The notes under the pieces were generated by a model. It searched no databases, had not been told where the DNA came from, and saw only the letters and a list, made by a program, of their open reading frames with translations. From the NCBI GenBank assembly GCA_035771165.1, contig JAWNZC010000091.1:1076501-1140500 (forward strand): a stretch of DNA of 64,000 bases, read 5' to 3'. Within the stretch, counting starts at the first letter, position 1; each line of letters begins with the position of its first letter. The DNA is from Paragorgia papillata. Taxonomy: Eukaryota > Cnidaria > Anthozoa > Scleralcyonacea > Coralliidae. Positions 46,554-56,262 of this stretch are shown piece by piece. Position numbers and translations under genes: made by a program.

Positions 46554-48392
46554 GACAGTACCGTGGCGTTGCACTGGATTCGTGGCGGCGGGGAGTATCG
46601 TCAATTCGTCGCCAACCGCGTTCGAAAGATCCAAGAGCGTAACATCGATGCCTGGCGACACGTTCCAACGGCTCACAATCCGGCAGATATCGGAAGTCGT
46701 GGTGGATCGGTTGAAGATTGCGAATTGTGGTGGAACGGGCCGTCATGGCTGTCCAATCGTGAACTCTGGCCACCCAATCTTGTGTCGAAAGAAAGTGTCG
46801 AGTCCTCTGCAGAAGCTAAAGTTATCAGAGAGGTAGTAGCGGTTGCTTCCGTTGCCGAACCTGATGCATTCGACAATCTGCTGGCGAAGTACGATCTCAA
46901 GAAATCGCTCCGTGTGGGTGTGTGGATATCCAGATTCCTACGTTCGTGTAGAGGAAATAAACGCGTCGGGCCAATTATAACTACCGAATTGGAAGAGCAA
47001 AGGAAATGGTGGATTCGAAGAGTCCAACAACGTGGTAAAACGTCCGGTGGATACCTTGACGAACAGTTGCAACTTAACTTGAAAGAGAATGACGAGGAAA
47101 TTTTGGAGTGTCGTGGACGCATTCAAGGGAGCTATCCGGTGTACCTTCCAGACAAATGCGAATTTGCGACGAAGCTCGTTGAACAAGCTCATCGAACGAC
47201 CTTGCATGGAGGAATGGGGTTGACAGTCGCGAAGATTCGGGAGGAATATTGGATTCCTCGCCTACGTCGATTGGCAAAACACGTGATTAAGTCGTGCAGT
47301 GGATGTAAGAGGTTTCAAGCGCGTGCCCTTCTTTCACCTCCGCCTGGTCTCCTCCCTAAAGAGAGAACGCAAGGTTCGACTGCCTTCGAAGTCGTTGGCG
47401 TAGATTTCGCTGGTCCCATCCGGTATCGTCGGAGAAAAGACCAGGAGTGTAAGTGCTATTTGATCCTCTTCGCCTGCAGTCTATCTCGTGCCCTTCATTT
47501 GGAGCTATTGTTAAGCTTAGAGACGGTTGAATTTCTCGGAGCTCTGAAACGGTTCATTGCACGTCGTGGTCGGCCGTCTAAGATTTTCTCGGATAACGGC
47601 AAAACGTTTGTCGCTGCAGCTAGTTGGCTGAGGAAGGTGATGCAAGACGAGCGATTGCATGACTTCCTCGCAGATAAAGGCATTTCGTGGCAGTTTAATC
47701 TGAGCAGAGCTCCGTGGTGGGGAGGCCAATTCGAGCGCATGGTTGGTCTGTTCAAACGAGCATTCTACAAGACGATCGGAGCGGGTTCGTTGACTTACGG
47801 AGAACTTTGCGACATTGTACTCAACGTTGAGGTGGAACTTAACAACCGACCATTAGATTACGTAGAAGACGATCTCCAGCTTCCTATCCTGACTCCTGCC
47901 TCATTCCTATTCCAAAGATCGAACAGAATTCCCGAGTTGGAGACATGGCGCGAAGAGAAAGGCGATTTACGTAAAAGAGCGAAGTACTTACGATCTTGTA
48001 AAGATGCCTTGTGGAAACGTTGGAGTTCGGAGTACCTCAAAGCCTTGAGAGAAAGACACCACTGCAATCGAGACGGGAAGTCAGCGAAACTCAGTGTTGG
48101 AGATGTTGTCATCGTGCGTTGCGACGAGAAAAATCGGGCAAAGTGGCCACTCGGAATTGTCGAAGAGCTATTTCCGGGAAAAGACGGCGTGGTTCGAGCG
48201 GTAAAGTTGCGTGCGCGTAGGTCCTACCTGGAACGACCTATACAACACCTCTACCCCTTAGAGCTTTCGTGCGACAGACGAGAAGCAAACCCTGCCGTCC
48301 TTAACCCTGAAGCACCACCTTTCCGTCCGAAGAGAGATGCTGCTGTTGCTGCCGAATTGAGGAACAATGACATTTTACAAAATGAACATTGA
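46530..48392 (+). CDS. pol: BEL/Pao Pol part 2: RNase H end and integrase
   Basis: A 620-aa frame. True element sequence starts near 46549 with LDSTVALHWIRGGG (RNase H tail) and AHNPADIGSRGG. The HHCC zinc site follows (H...LHGGMGLT...CSGCKRF). The integrase core shows D near residue 292 (GVDFAGPI), D near 354 (FSDNGKTF) and E near 400 (GGQFERMV). A C-terminal domain (DUF5641-like: LSVGDVVIVRCDEKNR, RPIQHLYPLEL) ends the protein. The catalytic triad is intact. The first residues of this frame are SINE sequence. Confidence 0.92.
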   Translation: MPPTPPRLDSTVALHWIRGGGEYRQFVANRVRKIQERNIDAWRHVPTAHNPADIGSRGGSVEDCELWWNGPSWLSNRELWPPNLVSKESVESSAEAKVIREVVAVASVAEPDAFDNLLAKYDLKKSLRVGVWISRFLRSCRGNKRVGPIITTELEEQRKWWIRRVQQRGKTSGGYLDEQLQLNLKENDEEILECRGRIQGSYPVYLPDKCEFATKLVEQAHRTTLHGGMGLTVAKIREEYWIPRLRRLAKHVIKSCSGCKRFQARALLSPPPGLLPKERTQGSTAFEVVGVDFAGPIRYRRRKDQECKCYLILFACSLSRALHLELLLSLETVEFLGALKRFIARRGRPSKIFSDNGKTFVAAASWLRKVMQDERLHDFLADKGISWQFNLSRAPWWGGQFERMVGLFKRAFYKTIGAGSLTYGELCDIVLNVEVELNNRPLDYVEDDLQLPILTPASFLFQRSNRIPELETWREEKGDLRKRAKYLRSCKDALWKRWSSEYLKALRERHHCNRDGKSAKLSVGDVVIVRCDEKNRAKWPLGIVEELFPGKDGVVRAVKLRARRSYLERPIQHLYPLELSCDRREANPAVLNPEAPPFRPKRDAAVAAELRNNDILQNEH

Positions 48393-48461
48393 GTGGTAAC
48401 TCTGTTATGTACAGTTGTTTGGTAGTTTCCTTAAATGCATGTGACTCCTTACGGGTCACAT

Positions 48462-48470
48462 GGGGGAGTG
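48462..48470 (+). promoter_or_regulatory. Polypurine-tract-like site of BEL
   Basis: A G-rich purine run (gggggag plus tg) lies immediately before the 3' LTR, where plus-strand DNA synthesis is primed in LTR elements. Short, but in the right place. Confidence 0.6.
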
Positions 48471-48752
48471 TGTCGGAAACTGTGTTGTTGATATTACCTT
48501 GTTTAATTATTAATTACGGTGAACTATTTCGGGACATTAGAATATTTAATTTGATTGACATTTGATTATCACGTGATAGATTTAGAGCGGGAAAGTAGGG
48601 CAGAGTGTTGTCGATTTCCTGTGCGAAGGAGTGATCGAATTCGAGCTGTGATTTGTGATTTTAATATTAAGTTTTATTTGTTATTCTTTTGTGAATTTGA
48701 TTTTTGTGATCGTGTGGGACTTTCTAAAAGGATCGAACCCCCTTTTCCCACA
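48471..48752 (+). repeat. BEL 3' LTR
   Basis: 282 bases, matching the 5' LTR apart from the missing 15-base tandem unit. It ends tttcccaca and is followed by atta. Confidence 0.93.
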
Positions 48753-49149
48753 ATTATCTTAAATCTTTAAAGAAAACTGATCTACTTATTAGTATAGCTA
48801 TTCGAAATTTCTAGGGTTTTTTGTTCGTTTTCTCTCTAAGTTGTGATATTTGTAAAAAACATAAGCAAAATTCTTATAGACGTTGATCAATAGCTGTCTA
48901 GATGGCCACGGACCCTATAATGCCAATAAGATGTGTTGTATTGTATGGTGCTACAGTGAAGTGATTTAGTTTGAAATCACCCAGAACGCTTTAAAAAGGC
49001 CAGTATATTAAACAAACGAACGGATATTTTTTACTGATTTGTTTTAAATATCAACATTTTGTGAATAAAATCTCCACGTAAACGATAGTTGACAGTCGGG
49101 CTTCGCCTTCATAGAAATCTAAAACTTTTGCATTGTGCACTTTCTATAG

Positions 49150-49622
49150 ATTCGACATGGTGGAGATTGTTGGTAAAAAGAAAAGAAAAGTTCCGGTCAT
49201 TTTAACCCCAGATGTAAAAAAGGCAATCGTGCTGCTAAACCAAACGAGAGAAAAAGGAAATGTGGCCCGGGAAAATCCGTACGTTTTCGCCGTCAACAAC
49301 GGAAACTCTAAACATGCTCTTAGAGGCAACGCTGTTCTCTCAAAGGTTTGTGAGATGGCCGAGCTTAGCCAACCCAAGCTCATAACGTCAACCAAGTTGC
49401 GAAAATATGTCGCAACAGTTTCGCAGCTGATTGACATGAACCACAATGAGCTGGGTTGGTTGGCAAAACATTTGGGACACGACATAGATGTACACAAAGA
49501 TTTTTACAGGTTGCAAGAACACACACTGGAGATGGCAGTTGAAGGAAATCTGTTAATGGCCATAGACAATGGCGAAGCAAACCGATTTCCCGGGAAAAGT
49601 CTGCGGGACATTTCCATAAATA
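49150..49622 (+). CDS. Exon with the catalytic C-terminal recombinase motifs
   Basis: It starts after ttctatag and ends at a GTAAGA donor. It encodes RFDMVEIVGKKKRKVPVIL, then NPYVFAV, ITSTKLRKYVATVSQL (Box II with Thr where most families have His), ELGWLAKHLGHDIDVHKDFYRL (His and the putative nucleophile Tyr) and a helical tail. It is open throughout, unlike the upstream exons, so the catalytic exon itself has not decayed visibly. The BEL retrotransposon lies just upstream in the preceding intron. Confidence 0.65.
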
Positions 49623-49867
49623 GTAAGACTTTTATACGTATCATAATTATGACCAGAAACAGAATAATTTTTTTTTTGGCCTTACCTAATTCTAAGTTTA
49701 TTCTAACGCTATATATTATTCTCAAACTCGTTAATAATTCATGAACCAAAAACACAATAAATTAATGTTTAATTAGTGTTTTGAAACTGGAGGAACATCT
49801 CCCAAGTTTACCACTGCATTACATTCTTAACATTCTCCACTAGTGCTGATGCTGAATGCTGTTAGAA

Positions 49868-49880
49868 ACAATTATTGTAC

Positions 49881-49930
<50 letters not shown>

Positions 49931-49958
49931 GTACAATAATCGTTTACGCGCCAGTATA

Positions 49959-49996
<38 letters not shown>

Positions 49997-50016
49997 TATA
50001 CTGGCGCGTAAACGAT
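49868..50016. repeat. Two abutting AT-cored palindromes
   Basis: Palindrome 1 (49868-49940) has arms acaattattgtacaaatt / aatttgtacaataat around (AT)n. Palindrome 2 (49939-50016) has exact 28-base arms (49939-49966 and 49989-50016, with tttacgcgccagtataatat) around (AT)n. They share the bases at 49939-49940. Confidence 0.9.
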
Positions 50017-50690
50017 TTTGATAGAAAAATCAGTTTAGCAATCGGAATCAAGCAGTTTTTTGCACAGTCGGCGGTTAATTTGAATTCGTGGAAACTGGAC
50101 ATAATGCGACCAGTGTTTCAAGTTTGTAGCAGCTTGATAAGATAATGCAATTGCTAAAACATTTTCAAAGACTTGTAAAAATAACGAGGCTGATGTGAAT
50201 ACATCTTGTTGACAAGCTGCATGTGATATTCTTACGGGTGTAGATTTGACGTCATTTGAACACGAAACAAGTTGAGTAGAGACACAAGCTGAGGTGAAGC
50301 CTATTCGCCTTAATTAAATTGGGTATACGAGAGATTTTTTGTTTTCATAGAATCCGAAGTTCCTTTTAGAATGTTTGCATGGTCATTCTTTGGAATGAAA
50401 ATACACGCTACACAATATCTTCTGGATCCCGGCTGGCTGACAGTCGCATGACGTGGTTTCTATAAAAAATTCATTGATCATTTGAACCTGGAACTTCGAT
50501 CAAAATTAAGTTTGCTAAGCAAGACGAGTTGAAGAATTCGTTCTTTTTTAGGGTGACTGTACTATGAAATAGACTGCAAATGTCTCTTGAATTTTAATTT
50601 TTTTTTAAATAGTTTACATAAAATTTATAGTAAAATCCTTGCAACTGATTACATTCTTCCGGATGGAACGTAGTAGTTTGTTTTTATATT

Positions 50691-51060
50691 ATATATGTAA
50701 CAGTGATGATTAAAAGCGGTGATATTTAATGTTTAACAGGGTTTTAAAGTTAAACTTTTTAACTGTTTCTAATCTCTTATGTTCTCATTCTGACGCGCAA
50801 AAATATTAAGAAATCGAATATATTAATGGGACGACTTCTTTTCTTTCACTATTAGAAGAACAAACGAATCCGGAATCCCATTCCAATGGCTCTATTTTTA
50901 ATAGAGCTGTGCTACTTCTTTTATAAAAAAGATGAGGCAATTATTGGCTATGATTTCATACATCCTGTTATTAAACATACATTTAAAACTGAATAAATCT
51001 TTAGTAAAAAATGAAACAAATCTTATGCAACATAAAAATGATGAATCTGGAAGAGTTCAA
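50691..51060 (+). repeat. Duplicated intron/exon segment, copy A
   Basis: It aligns with 53565-53960 over most of its length (gggttttaaagtt..., tctattttta atagagctgtg, gcaattattggctatgat). It holds an acceptor ctattag before EEQTNPESHSNGS-coding sequence at 50856. The donor seen in the other copy is missing here. Confidence 0.65.
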
Positions 51061-51157
51061 ACAATTGCAAATCCTGCAATATCCTACGGTGCTAATGTTT
51101 GAACATGACTGACTGCATGCCTGTCTGCAAATGAAAACCTAACTGACATGCACTGTC

Positions 51158-51323
51158 TGTCGGACTGACTGACTGACTGACTGACTGACTGGCTGACTGG
51201 CTGACTGGCTGACTGGCTGACTGGCTGACTGGCTGACTGGCTGACTGGCTGACTGGCTGACTGGCTGACTGGCTGACTGGCTGACTGGCTGACTGGCTGG
51301 CTGGCTGGCTGACTGGCTGACTG

Positions 51324-51360
<37 letters not shown>

Positions 51361-51396
51361 TTGGCTGGTTGGTTGGTTGGTTGATTGATTGATTGC
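51158..51396. repeat. Minisatellite (gactggct)n
   Basis: An 8-base array starting with gact repeats, then gactggct repeats, then ggct and ggtt/gatt at its right end. The drift along the array suggests edge-wise growth. Confidence 0.95.
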
Positions 51397-51431
51397 CTGG
51401 CCGGATACTTACGGTATAACTGTGCTCTGCT

Positions 51432-51500
51432 GCCTGAGTCCTAGTAGTTCAATGGTTAGACCGTGAGACTAGTACTCGGAAGGTTACCTACGGTATAACT
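51432..51500 (+). tRNA. tRNA-like fragment, twice
   Basis: gtcctagtagttcaatggttagaccg resembles a box-A half, and gttctagtagcttaatc at 51517 repeats its start. No T arm is found. SINE relics. Confidence 0.3.
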
Positions 51501-51720
51501 TTGCTCTGTCACTGGAGTTCTAGTAGCTTAATCAACGTACAGATGAATATACAAAACAGTACACTGCACCAAAAGTCGATGCTGTAATATTGAAAATGGA
51601 AAATGGCCACCCGCGTTTACACAGCTTTATATAGATAAGAAGGGTACAACCTCCTCTTTAAGGCATTGTTGACCTGAAGAATGCGACTGTGCCCGAAAAT
51701 ATAGTGATTTTTAAAATGTT

Positions 51721-52100
51721 ATTTATACTACAGTACACAAAAGTAAAAATTACGGCAACCACTGAGTGTTTTAATAAAATACAACAATAGCGAAACTCCC
51801 AATGCTGAAATCATTTCAATTGCGATTCTACGCTACGACTAGGTTTTAATCATAGACTCCTGATGATGACTAAAAAACCTAGTCGAAACGTAGAATCGCA
51901 ATTAAAATGATGTCAGTATTCGGAGTCACTATTGTCGTGTATTGCACAAAACTATATTTAGAAAAATCCATTTTTATTCTAACTTCGCTATATCTTTATA
52001 GAAATGTATCTTAACCTTAAATTCTTTTGTTATTTAGATGTTTCAAATCCATCGGATTCAGATGAAGGAAGGTAAGTTACTTAAATCATTAAATGTATTT
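51721..52100 (+). repeat. Microexon-bearing duplicated segment, copy 1
   Basis: It shares the order ctacagtacacaaaa, tatttaga, ttctaact.gctatat, ttttgttatttag and microexon with segments at 53335 and 60560. Candidate exon 52038-52071 (acceptor tatttag, donor GTAAGT) encodes VSNPSDSDEG. The catalytic exon at 49622 ends in phase 1, and joining to this exon would give an open frame. This copy alone has a 202-base insertion. Confidence 0.6.
51743..51951. mobile_element. Palindromic insertion with 7-bp duplication (PLE-like end)
   Basis: The word cacaaaa is at 51736-51742 and again at 51945-51951. The two sister copies (53335 and 60560 segments) have it once, so 51743-51944 was inserted here. The insert is an imperfect inverted repeat (about 51774-51848 against 51872-51945). 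Its centre reads cctgatgatgac...gtcgaaacg, a motif resembling the 3' ends of Penelope-like elements. Confidence 0.7.
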
Positions 52101-52471
52101 AAAACAGAAAATTTGAAGTAAAAATTGTTTTTGCAGTATTAGCTTTTGTTATAAAATTTAAGCCATTTTTAAAAAACTTTTAAATAAACCTCGTTTATAT
52201 TGATCCCCACGTTTAACGAGTCATAATCAGACAATTAAAATAAAACTGACTAACATAGAAGACTGCCCACCACAGAATCCCACTCATCCGAATGTGCTTT
52301 TAAAAATCATCAATTTTTAGAATATAAGTTCAAAATTACGGCTGTCAACACCACTCACCTTCAAAGTAAACGCTATCCTATGAGATTTAACGTGGTTGCC
52401 TGCTTGTAACAAAAAATGCTATCAACGGTGATTTTGACTACTTTTCTCAAGGTATACCCATTCGTACAACA

Positions 52472-52523
52472 AGCAACATGGTGCGAAAAGTAGAAGTAGC
52501 GTCTACTTTTCGCAACATGTTGC
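52472..52523. repeat. 22-bp-stem hairpin with 7-base loop
   Basis: gcgaaaagtaga (52483-52494) and tctacttttcgc (52502-52513) are exact complements, and the stem extends through agcaacatg / catgttgct. It is near-perfect over about 22 bp. Confidence 0.8.
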
Positions 52524-52572
52524 TGCAACCTGCAACAAGCAGATGTGTTAAAGCCTAGTTTCCATATAATAG

Positions 52573-52752
52573 CCGGCGATCGCTGTCGATCGCCAGCGAT
52601 CCACAGCGATTCTGAGCGATCGACGACGGTCTTATGGAAACACTTTCCAGCGATCCGGCGACCGTTAGCCGGCGATCGTGATCGCTCACGATCGCTGAGA
52701 TGTTCTATCCCAGCATCGTGAGCGATCACGAACGATCGTCGGCGATCATAAT
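52573..52752. repeat. GCGATC-dense, partly palindromic cluster
   Basis: In 180 bases the word gatcg or its complement cgatc occurs more than a dozen times, in both orientations (gccggcgatcgctg, agcgatcgacgacgg, cgtgatcgctcacgatcgctg). This is GC-rich in an AT-rich neighbourhood. It could be a MITE with internal repeats. Confidence 0.7.
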
Positions 52753-53334
52753 TTTGGCGTACGTTGTTATTTCGCTTTTACCAAAATTGCAAGGTATTAT
52801 TTTTGTCTACGCATTTACTTGCAAATATTGTGATGAAAAGCTACTGTTTTCCCAGGAGTTATGAAACAAATGATCATGTCAATAAAAGGTTTTGGTGCTC
52901 TATCTCGCGTCTTAGTCTAATTTAAAATGCGGTCCATGTAATCACCCCCTTAGAAAGCTGTTTGAACTTTAGCGTTTTAAGTTAAAACAACTCCAGTAAA
53001 AGGTACATTAACAAAAGGTTTTCTGTTTTCCAACCATTGTTCACATGCTAGTCTATTTTTAAAACAAAGCAGCAACGAATCAGATGGCGTAGGGAAATGG
53101 AATCAATGAGTACACGTTATATATGCATATACACATCGGGCAAGATTGAATCGTCTTGCACGGCCTGGTACCGGTTTTGTACGTGGGTGTAATTTTTTTC
53201 GGACTAGTTTAAACGTATGGATCGTGCAATTATCCCATATCCGTTTCACGCCGTAAGCGAGGGGAATATACCTTTTATACGCGCTAAACGTAGTAATTGT
53301 TAAGTCCGATGTGCAGCTTTAGCTTGGAATTTCA

Positions 53335-53960
53335 TTTTACTACAGTACACAAAAGGATATTTAGAATAATTTCTAGTTTATTCTAACTTTGCTATATATG
53401 TATAAAAATATGTCTTACCAATCCCTTAATTTATAAATACTTCTGTTTATTAGATTTTTCAAATCCATTCGATTTAGATGAAGAAGGTAAATTACTTCTA
53501 TTTATTTTTGCTTCACACTTCTTACCTTGTAAGTTGCCATGGTGTTGGAAAACGTTACTGGCAGTGCAAGTGGTAAAATTTAAGTTAAACTGTTTAACGC
53601 CCTTTTTAATCTCTTATATTTTCATTCTGAAGCAAAAAAAAAAACATTAAGAAATTTAATATAGCAATGACACGAATTCTTTTGTTCCTTTATTAGATGA
53701 ACAAACCAATGAATACCATTCTTATGATGATGTGCCAGGTTAGTGTTATATTTTTAATAGAGCTGTGTCACTGACTTCTTTTATAAAAAGATGAAGCAAT
53801 TATTGGCTATGATTGCATACATCGGCTTTCATAAAACATGTACCTAAAACTGAATGACTCTTTAGTACAAAATCAAACAAATCCTATATAACATAAAAAT
53901 CCTGGTAGGATTCTAAAAGGACTATTATAATACTTCAAGAAAGAAGTTCTGTACGGTTTT
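53335..53960 (+). repeat. Microexon-bearing duplicated segment, copy 2
   Basis: Candidate exon 53454-53486 (tattag / GTAAAT) encodes FSNPFDLDEE, the counterpart of VSNPSDSDEG and FSNPMDFNGE. A second candidate exon at 53697-53738 (tattag / GTTAGT) encodes DEQTNEYHSYDDVPG, the counterpart of copy A at 50856. Confidence 0.6.
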
Positions 53961-54642
53961 GCAGGCAGCCAATCAATAGAACAACATAATCAACAGATGA
54001 ACATATAAAGGGGATATTACACCGTGGCGAGAAGATATGGATTTTATGTTCGAGTGGCAAGGACATGTCACGGGTGAGCGTAGCGAACGAGTGAGATATT
54101 GTTCTTTTTTTTATTTATTTTTTATTTAAACAAATATTTGATTCTTACATTTGCCCCAAGAGCTCTCAAGAGCTCATCGTGGGGGCTCACGTAAACCATT
54201 ATATAAATTATTTAAGTCACCCAGGAAGGAGCAAAAAATTATTGAAAATATACGCAAAAAGAAATTAAGAAAATACACACAAAAAAATAATCAAATAATT
54301 ACTAAAATTAAAGTTTCCAATTTGCTATCAGTGAGGCCTATTAGTTAAAACGTCCTGATTGCTTTATAAAAATTCTTACAGCAGCAAAAATAGCTACATT
54401 TGTTTCAAAATTCAAAAATGGTAAACCATTGAGTAAGGAGGCATCAACTTGTCTAGATAGACTAAATGTCAACCAAATATTACCGGTATTCTGCATAACC
54501 GAGGCAAGCATAGAAGCGCGTAGAGCAGCAAAACGATATTGTTCTTACCACAAGAACATAAAATCCATATCTTTGAGCAACCGTGTAATGTTCTATTTAT
54601 TATATGGACAACTGGAAGTGACGTTGATAAACTGTGTTTAAT

Positions 54643-54645
<3 letters not shown>
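53961..54645. other. Spacer before the PLE inverted pair
   Basis: Short open segments at 54151-54348 and 54429-54641 have no recognised product. A pair of oppositely oriented gagaagatatggattttatgttc / cataaaatccatatctt words (54034 and 54553) marks another inverted repeat of about 25 bp. Confidence 0.4.

Positions 54646-54716
<71 letters not shown>
54646..54716. repeat. (AT)n microsatellite
   Basis: About 71 bases of pure alternating ta. Confidence 0.97.
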
Positions 54717-54719
<3 letters not shown>

Positions 54720-54819
54720 GAATATTTTGACAGGATAAACATTTCAGTAATAAATTACTGTTGTCAACATGTGTCCTGTATAAATAAAATTACTTTACAA
54801 AATAGCCTATAAGTAATAG

Positions 54820-54820
<1 letters not shown>

Positions 54821-54889
<69 letters not shown>
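54821..54889. repeat. (AT)n flanked by inverted agcctat / ataggct
   Basis: An alternating AT run joins the sequence atagcctat on the left to ataggctat on the right, forming a palindrome at the 5' edge of the PLE. The segment 54789-54816 (attactttacaaaatagcc) recurs reversed at 59822-59848. Confidence 0.9.
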
Positions 54890-54891
<2 letters not shown>

Positions 54892-56203
54892 CTATCAGCT
54901 AAGCTATGACGGCGCTGAAGTATGCGAACTAGTAGGCCTTTTCATTCTAAACGACCTAGGGAAAAAGTTTGGCAACCAAAATATTGGCCTATATATGGAC
55001 GACGGATTGGCAGTACTAAAAAATAAGACCACACGATTGGCAGACAAAACAAGAAAAGATCTTCACAAAAGTTTCGAACAGTTTGGCTTAAAAATTACGG
55101 CAGAAGCAAATTTAATTTCAGTAAACTTTTTAGACGTTACTTTCGACGTAAGCAATGGAAAATACAAACCTTTTCGAAAGCCCAATGACGATCCATTATA
55201 CATAAACAAGCAATCAAACCACCCACCAAGCATTTTAAGACAGCTACCTACATCAATCAACAAGCGCATTTCCCTCCTTTCGTCTGACGAGCGGACATTC
55301 CATGAAAGCGCACCAATTTACCAAAATGCATTAAGGCGCAGCAATTTCAACCATGGGCTAAACTACACACAAGAAGCACCACAGCAAACACGCAGAAATA
55401 GAAACCGCAATATCATCTGGTTTAACCCTCCATTTAACAAAAATGTCAAAACAAACATAGGACGCAACTTTCTTAGCCTTATTGACAAGCACTTTCCACC
55501 AGGACACAAGCTTCACAAACTTTTTAACAGAAACACAGCCAAGATTAGCTATAGTTGCATGAACAACGTCAAGTCTATTATCACGAAACATAACACAATC
55601 AGGAAAAGCAAGCCACTAAGCATAGTTACAAGCTGTTGCAATTGCAGGATTAAGGACAATTGCCCCCTACGTGGGCAATGCATGACAAACAACATAGTAT
55701 ACAAGGCATCTATTTCCATAAGCAACACGAACATCACTAAGCAATACATTGGCATGACAGCAAGTACATTTAAAGAGCGATATCGTAACCATACCAAATC
55801 TTTCCAGAATAAAAAGTATTCAAACGAGACGGAACTTTCGAAATGCATTTGGAATCTAAAAGAAAAAAAACAAAGTTTCGACATAACCTGGTCTATACTA
55901 AAACACTCAATTTCTTACACGGGAGGATCAAAAAGATGCAATTTATGTTTGGACGAAAAACTTTTCATCATGAAGGCAGACAAACAATTTTTACTAAACA
56001 AAAGATCAGAAATAGTTTCGACCTGTCGGCACAAAAACAGATTTCGGATCAACAGCCTAAACAATCAAAGGAATGCGCGCAACGTTTCGACGCCCACCCA
56101 CACCCACGCTCCAAAGGAATGCGCCGGACGTTTCGACGCCCACACCCACGCCCCAACCAACGCATTTAAGCAGCCCACTAACCGATATTTTTCAGTCGCC
56201 TGA
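54890..56203 (+). CDS. Penelope-like element, RT C-terminus plus GIY-YIG endonuclease (5'-truncated, open)
   Basis: The frame is open from the AT run to the stop at 56201-56203. It starts SYDGAEVCELVGLF, reaches the RT active site IGLYMDDGLA (first Met at 54995), then the thumb region (FGLKIT, FLDVTFD, KPNDDPLY, NHPPSI, IIWFNPPFN). A Cys finger follows (CCNCRIKDNCPLRGQC), then the GIY-YIG nuclease (KQYIGMT about residue 250 from 54995, then R and NHTKSF), a NLCLDEK motif and a His/Pro-rich low-complexity tail. RT motifs before YMDD are missing, so it cannot work alone. It is uninterrupted, unlike the copy at 0.4 kb. A hammerhead-like fold overlaps the stop codon. Confidence 0.9.
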
Positions 56204-56236
56204 TGATCCCGTTTAGGGTGAAACCTATGGTAGCGA
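56196..56236 (+). ncRNA. Hammerhead-ribozyme-like fold at the end of the PLE frame
   Basis: TCGC (56196-56199) pairs with GCGA (56233-56236) as stem I. The core CTGATGA is 56200-56206. CCC/GGG is stem II around GTTTA, but with a U-U pair at its base where G-C is usual. GAA is 56220-56222. ACC/GGT is stem III with loop TAT, and the cleavage base is A56232. All three stems and the core words are in order. The weak stem II base makes activity uncertain. Hammerheads are established components of Penelope-like elements. Confidence 0.6.
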
Positions 56237-56262
56237 AGACTTTAAGGTAACTATACTTCATG

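Larger units (their letters stand above)
42602..48752 (+). mobile_element. BEL/Pao LTR retrotransposon, structurally full length
   Basis: Two near-identical long terminal repeats (42602-42898 and 48471-48752) start TG and end CA and flank gag and pol frames in the normal order. The four-base word atta touches both outer edges (42598-42601 and 48753-48756), a likely target duplication. The LTRs differ mainly by one copy of a 15-base tandem unit (gaatttgatttttgt), implying recent insertion. The pol frame is broken by a SINE (about 46245-46553) and gag/pol by a frame change at about 44378. It lies in the intron before the catalytic exon of the recombinase-like gene. Confidence 0.93.
38136..49622 (+). 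pseudogene. Split gene for a tyrosine-recombinase-like (Crypton-like) protein, probably inactivated
   Basis: Five exons join in phase or in the expected order: 38136-38210, 38826-38983, 40010-40577, 41586-41904 and 49150-49622. The order is an N-terminal charged region, then a C2HC-type finger (CYHCHGF...LWRHVKTC), a helical region, Box I (NKRRS), the beta-hairpin Lys region (KKKRKVPV), Box II (TKLRK), LGHD and the nucleophile Tyr candidate (DFYRL). Multi-copy proteins with this layout are common in fish and cnidarian genomes. I place them with tyrosine recombinases of the Crypton kind on motif grounds. Exons before 38136 and the one between 41904 and 49150 are not found. A frame-shifting 16-bp duplication (40333-40364) and a TAA (41655-41657) suggest this copy is dead. 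Confidence 0.6.

Noticed and set aside
51850..51930. Possible third hammerhead (cctgatgatgac...gtcgaaacg)
   Set aside because: CTGATGA and GAAA flank a good stem II, but no stem III with a U-H cleavage site or matching stem I can be drawn at short range.
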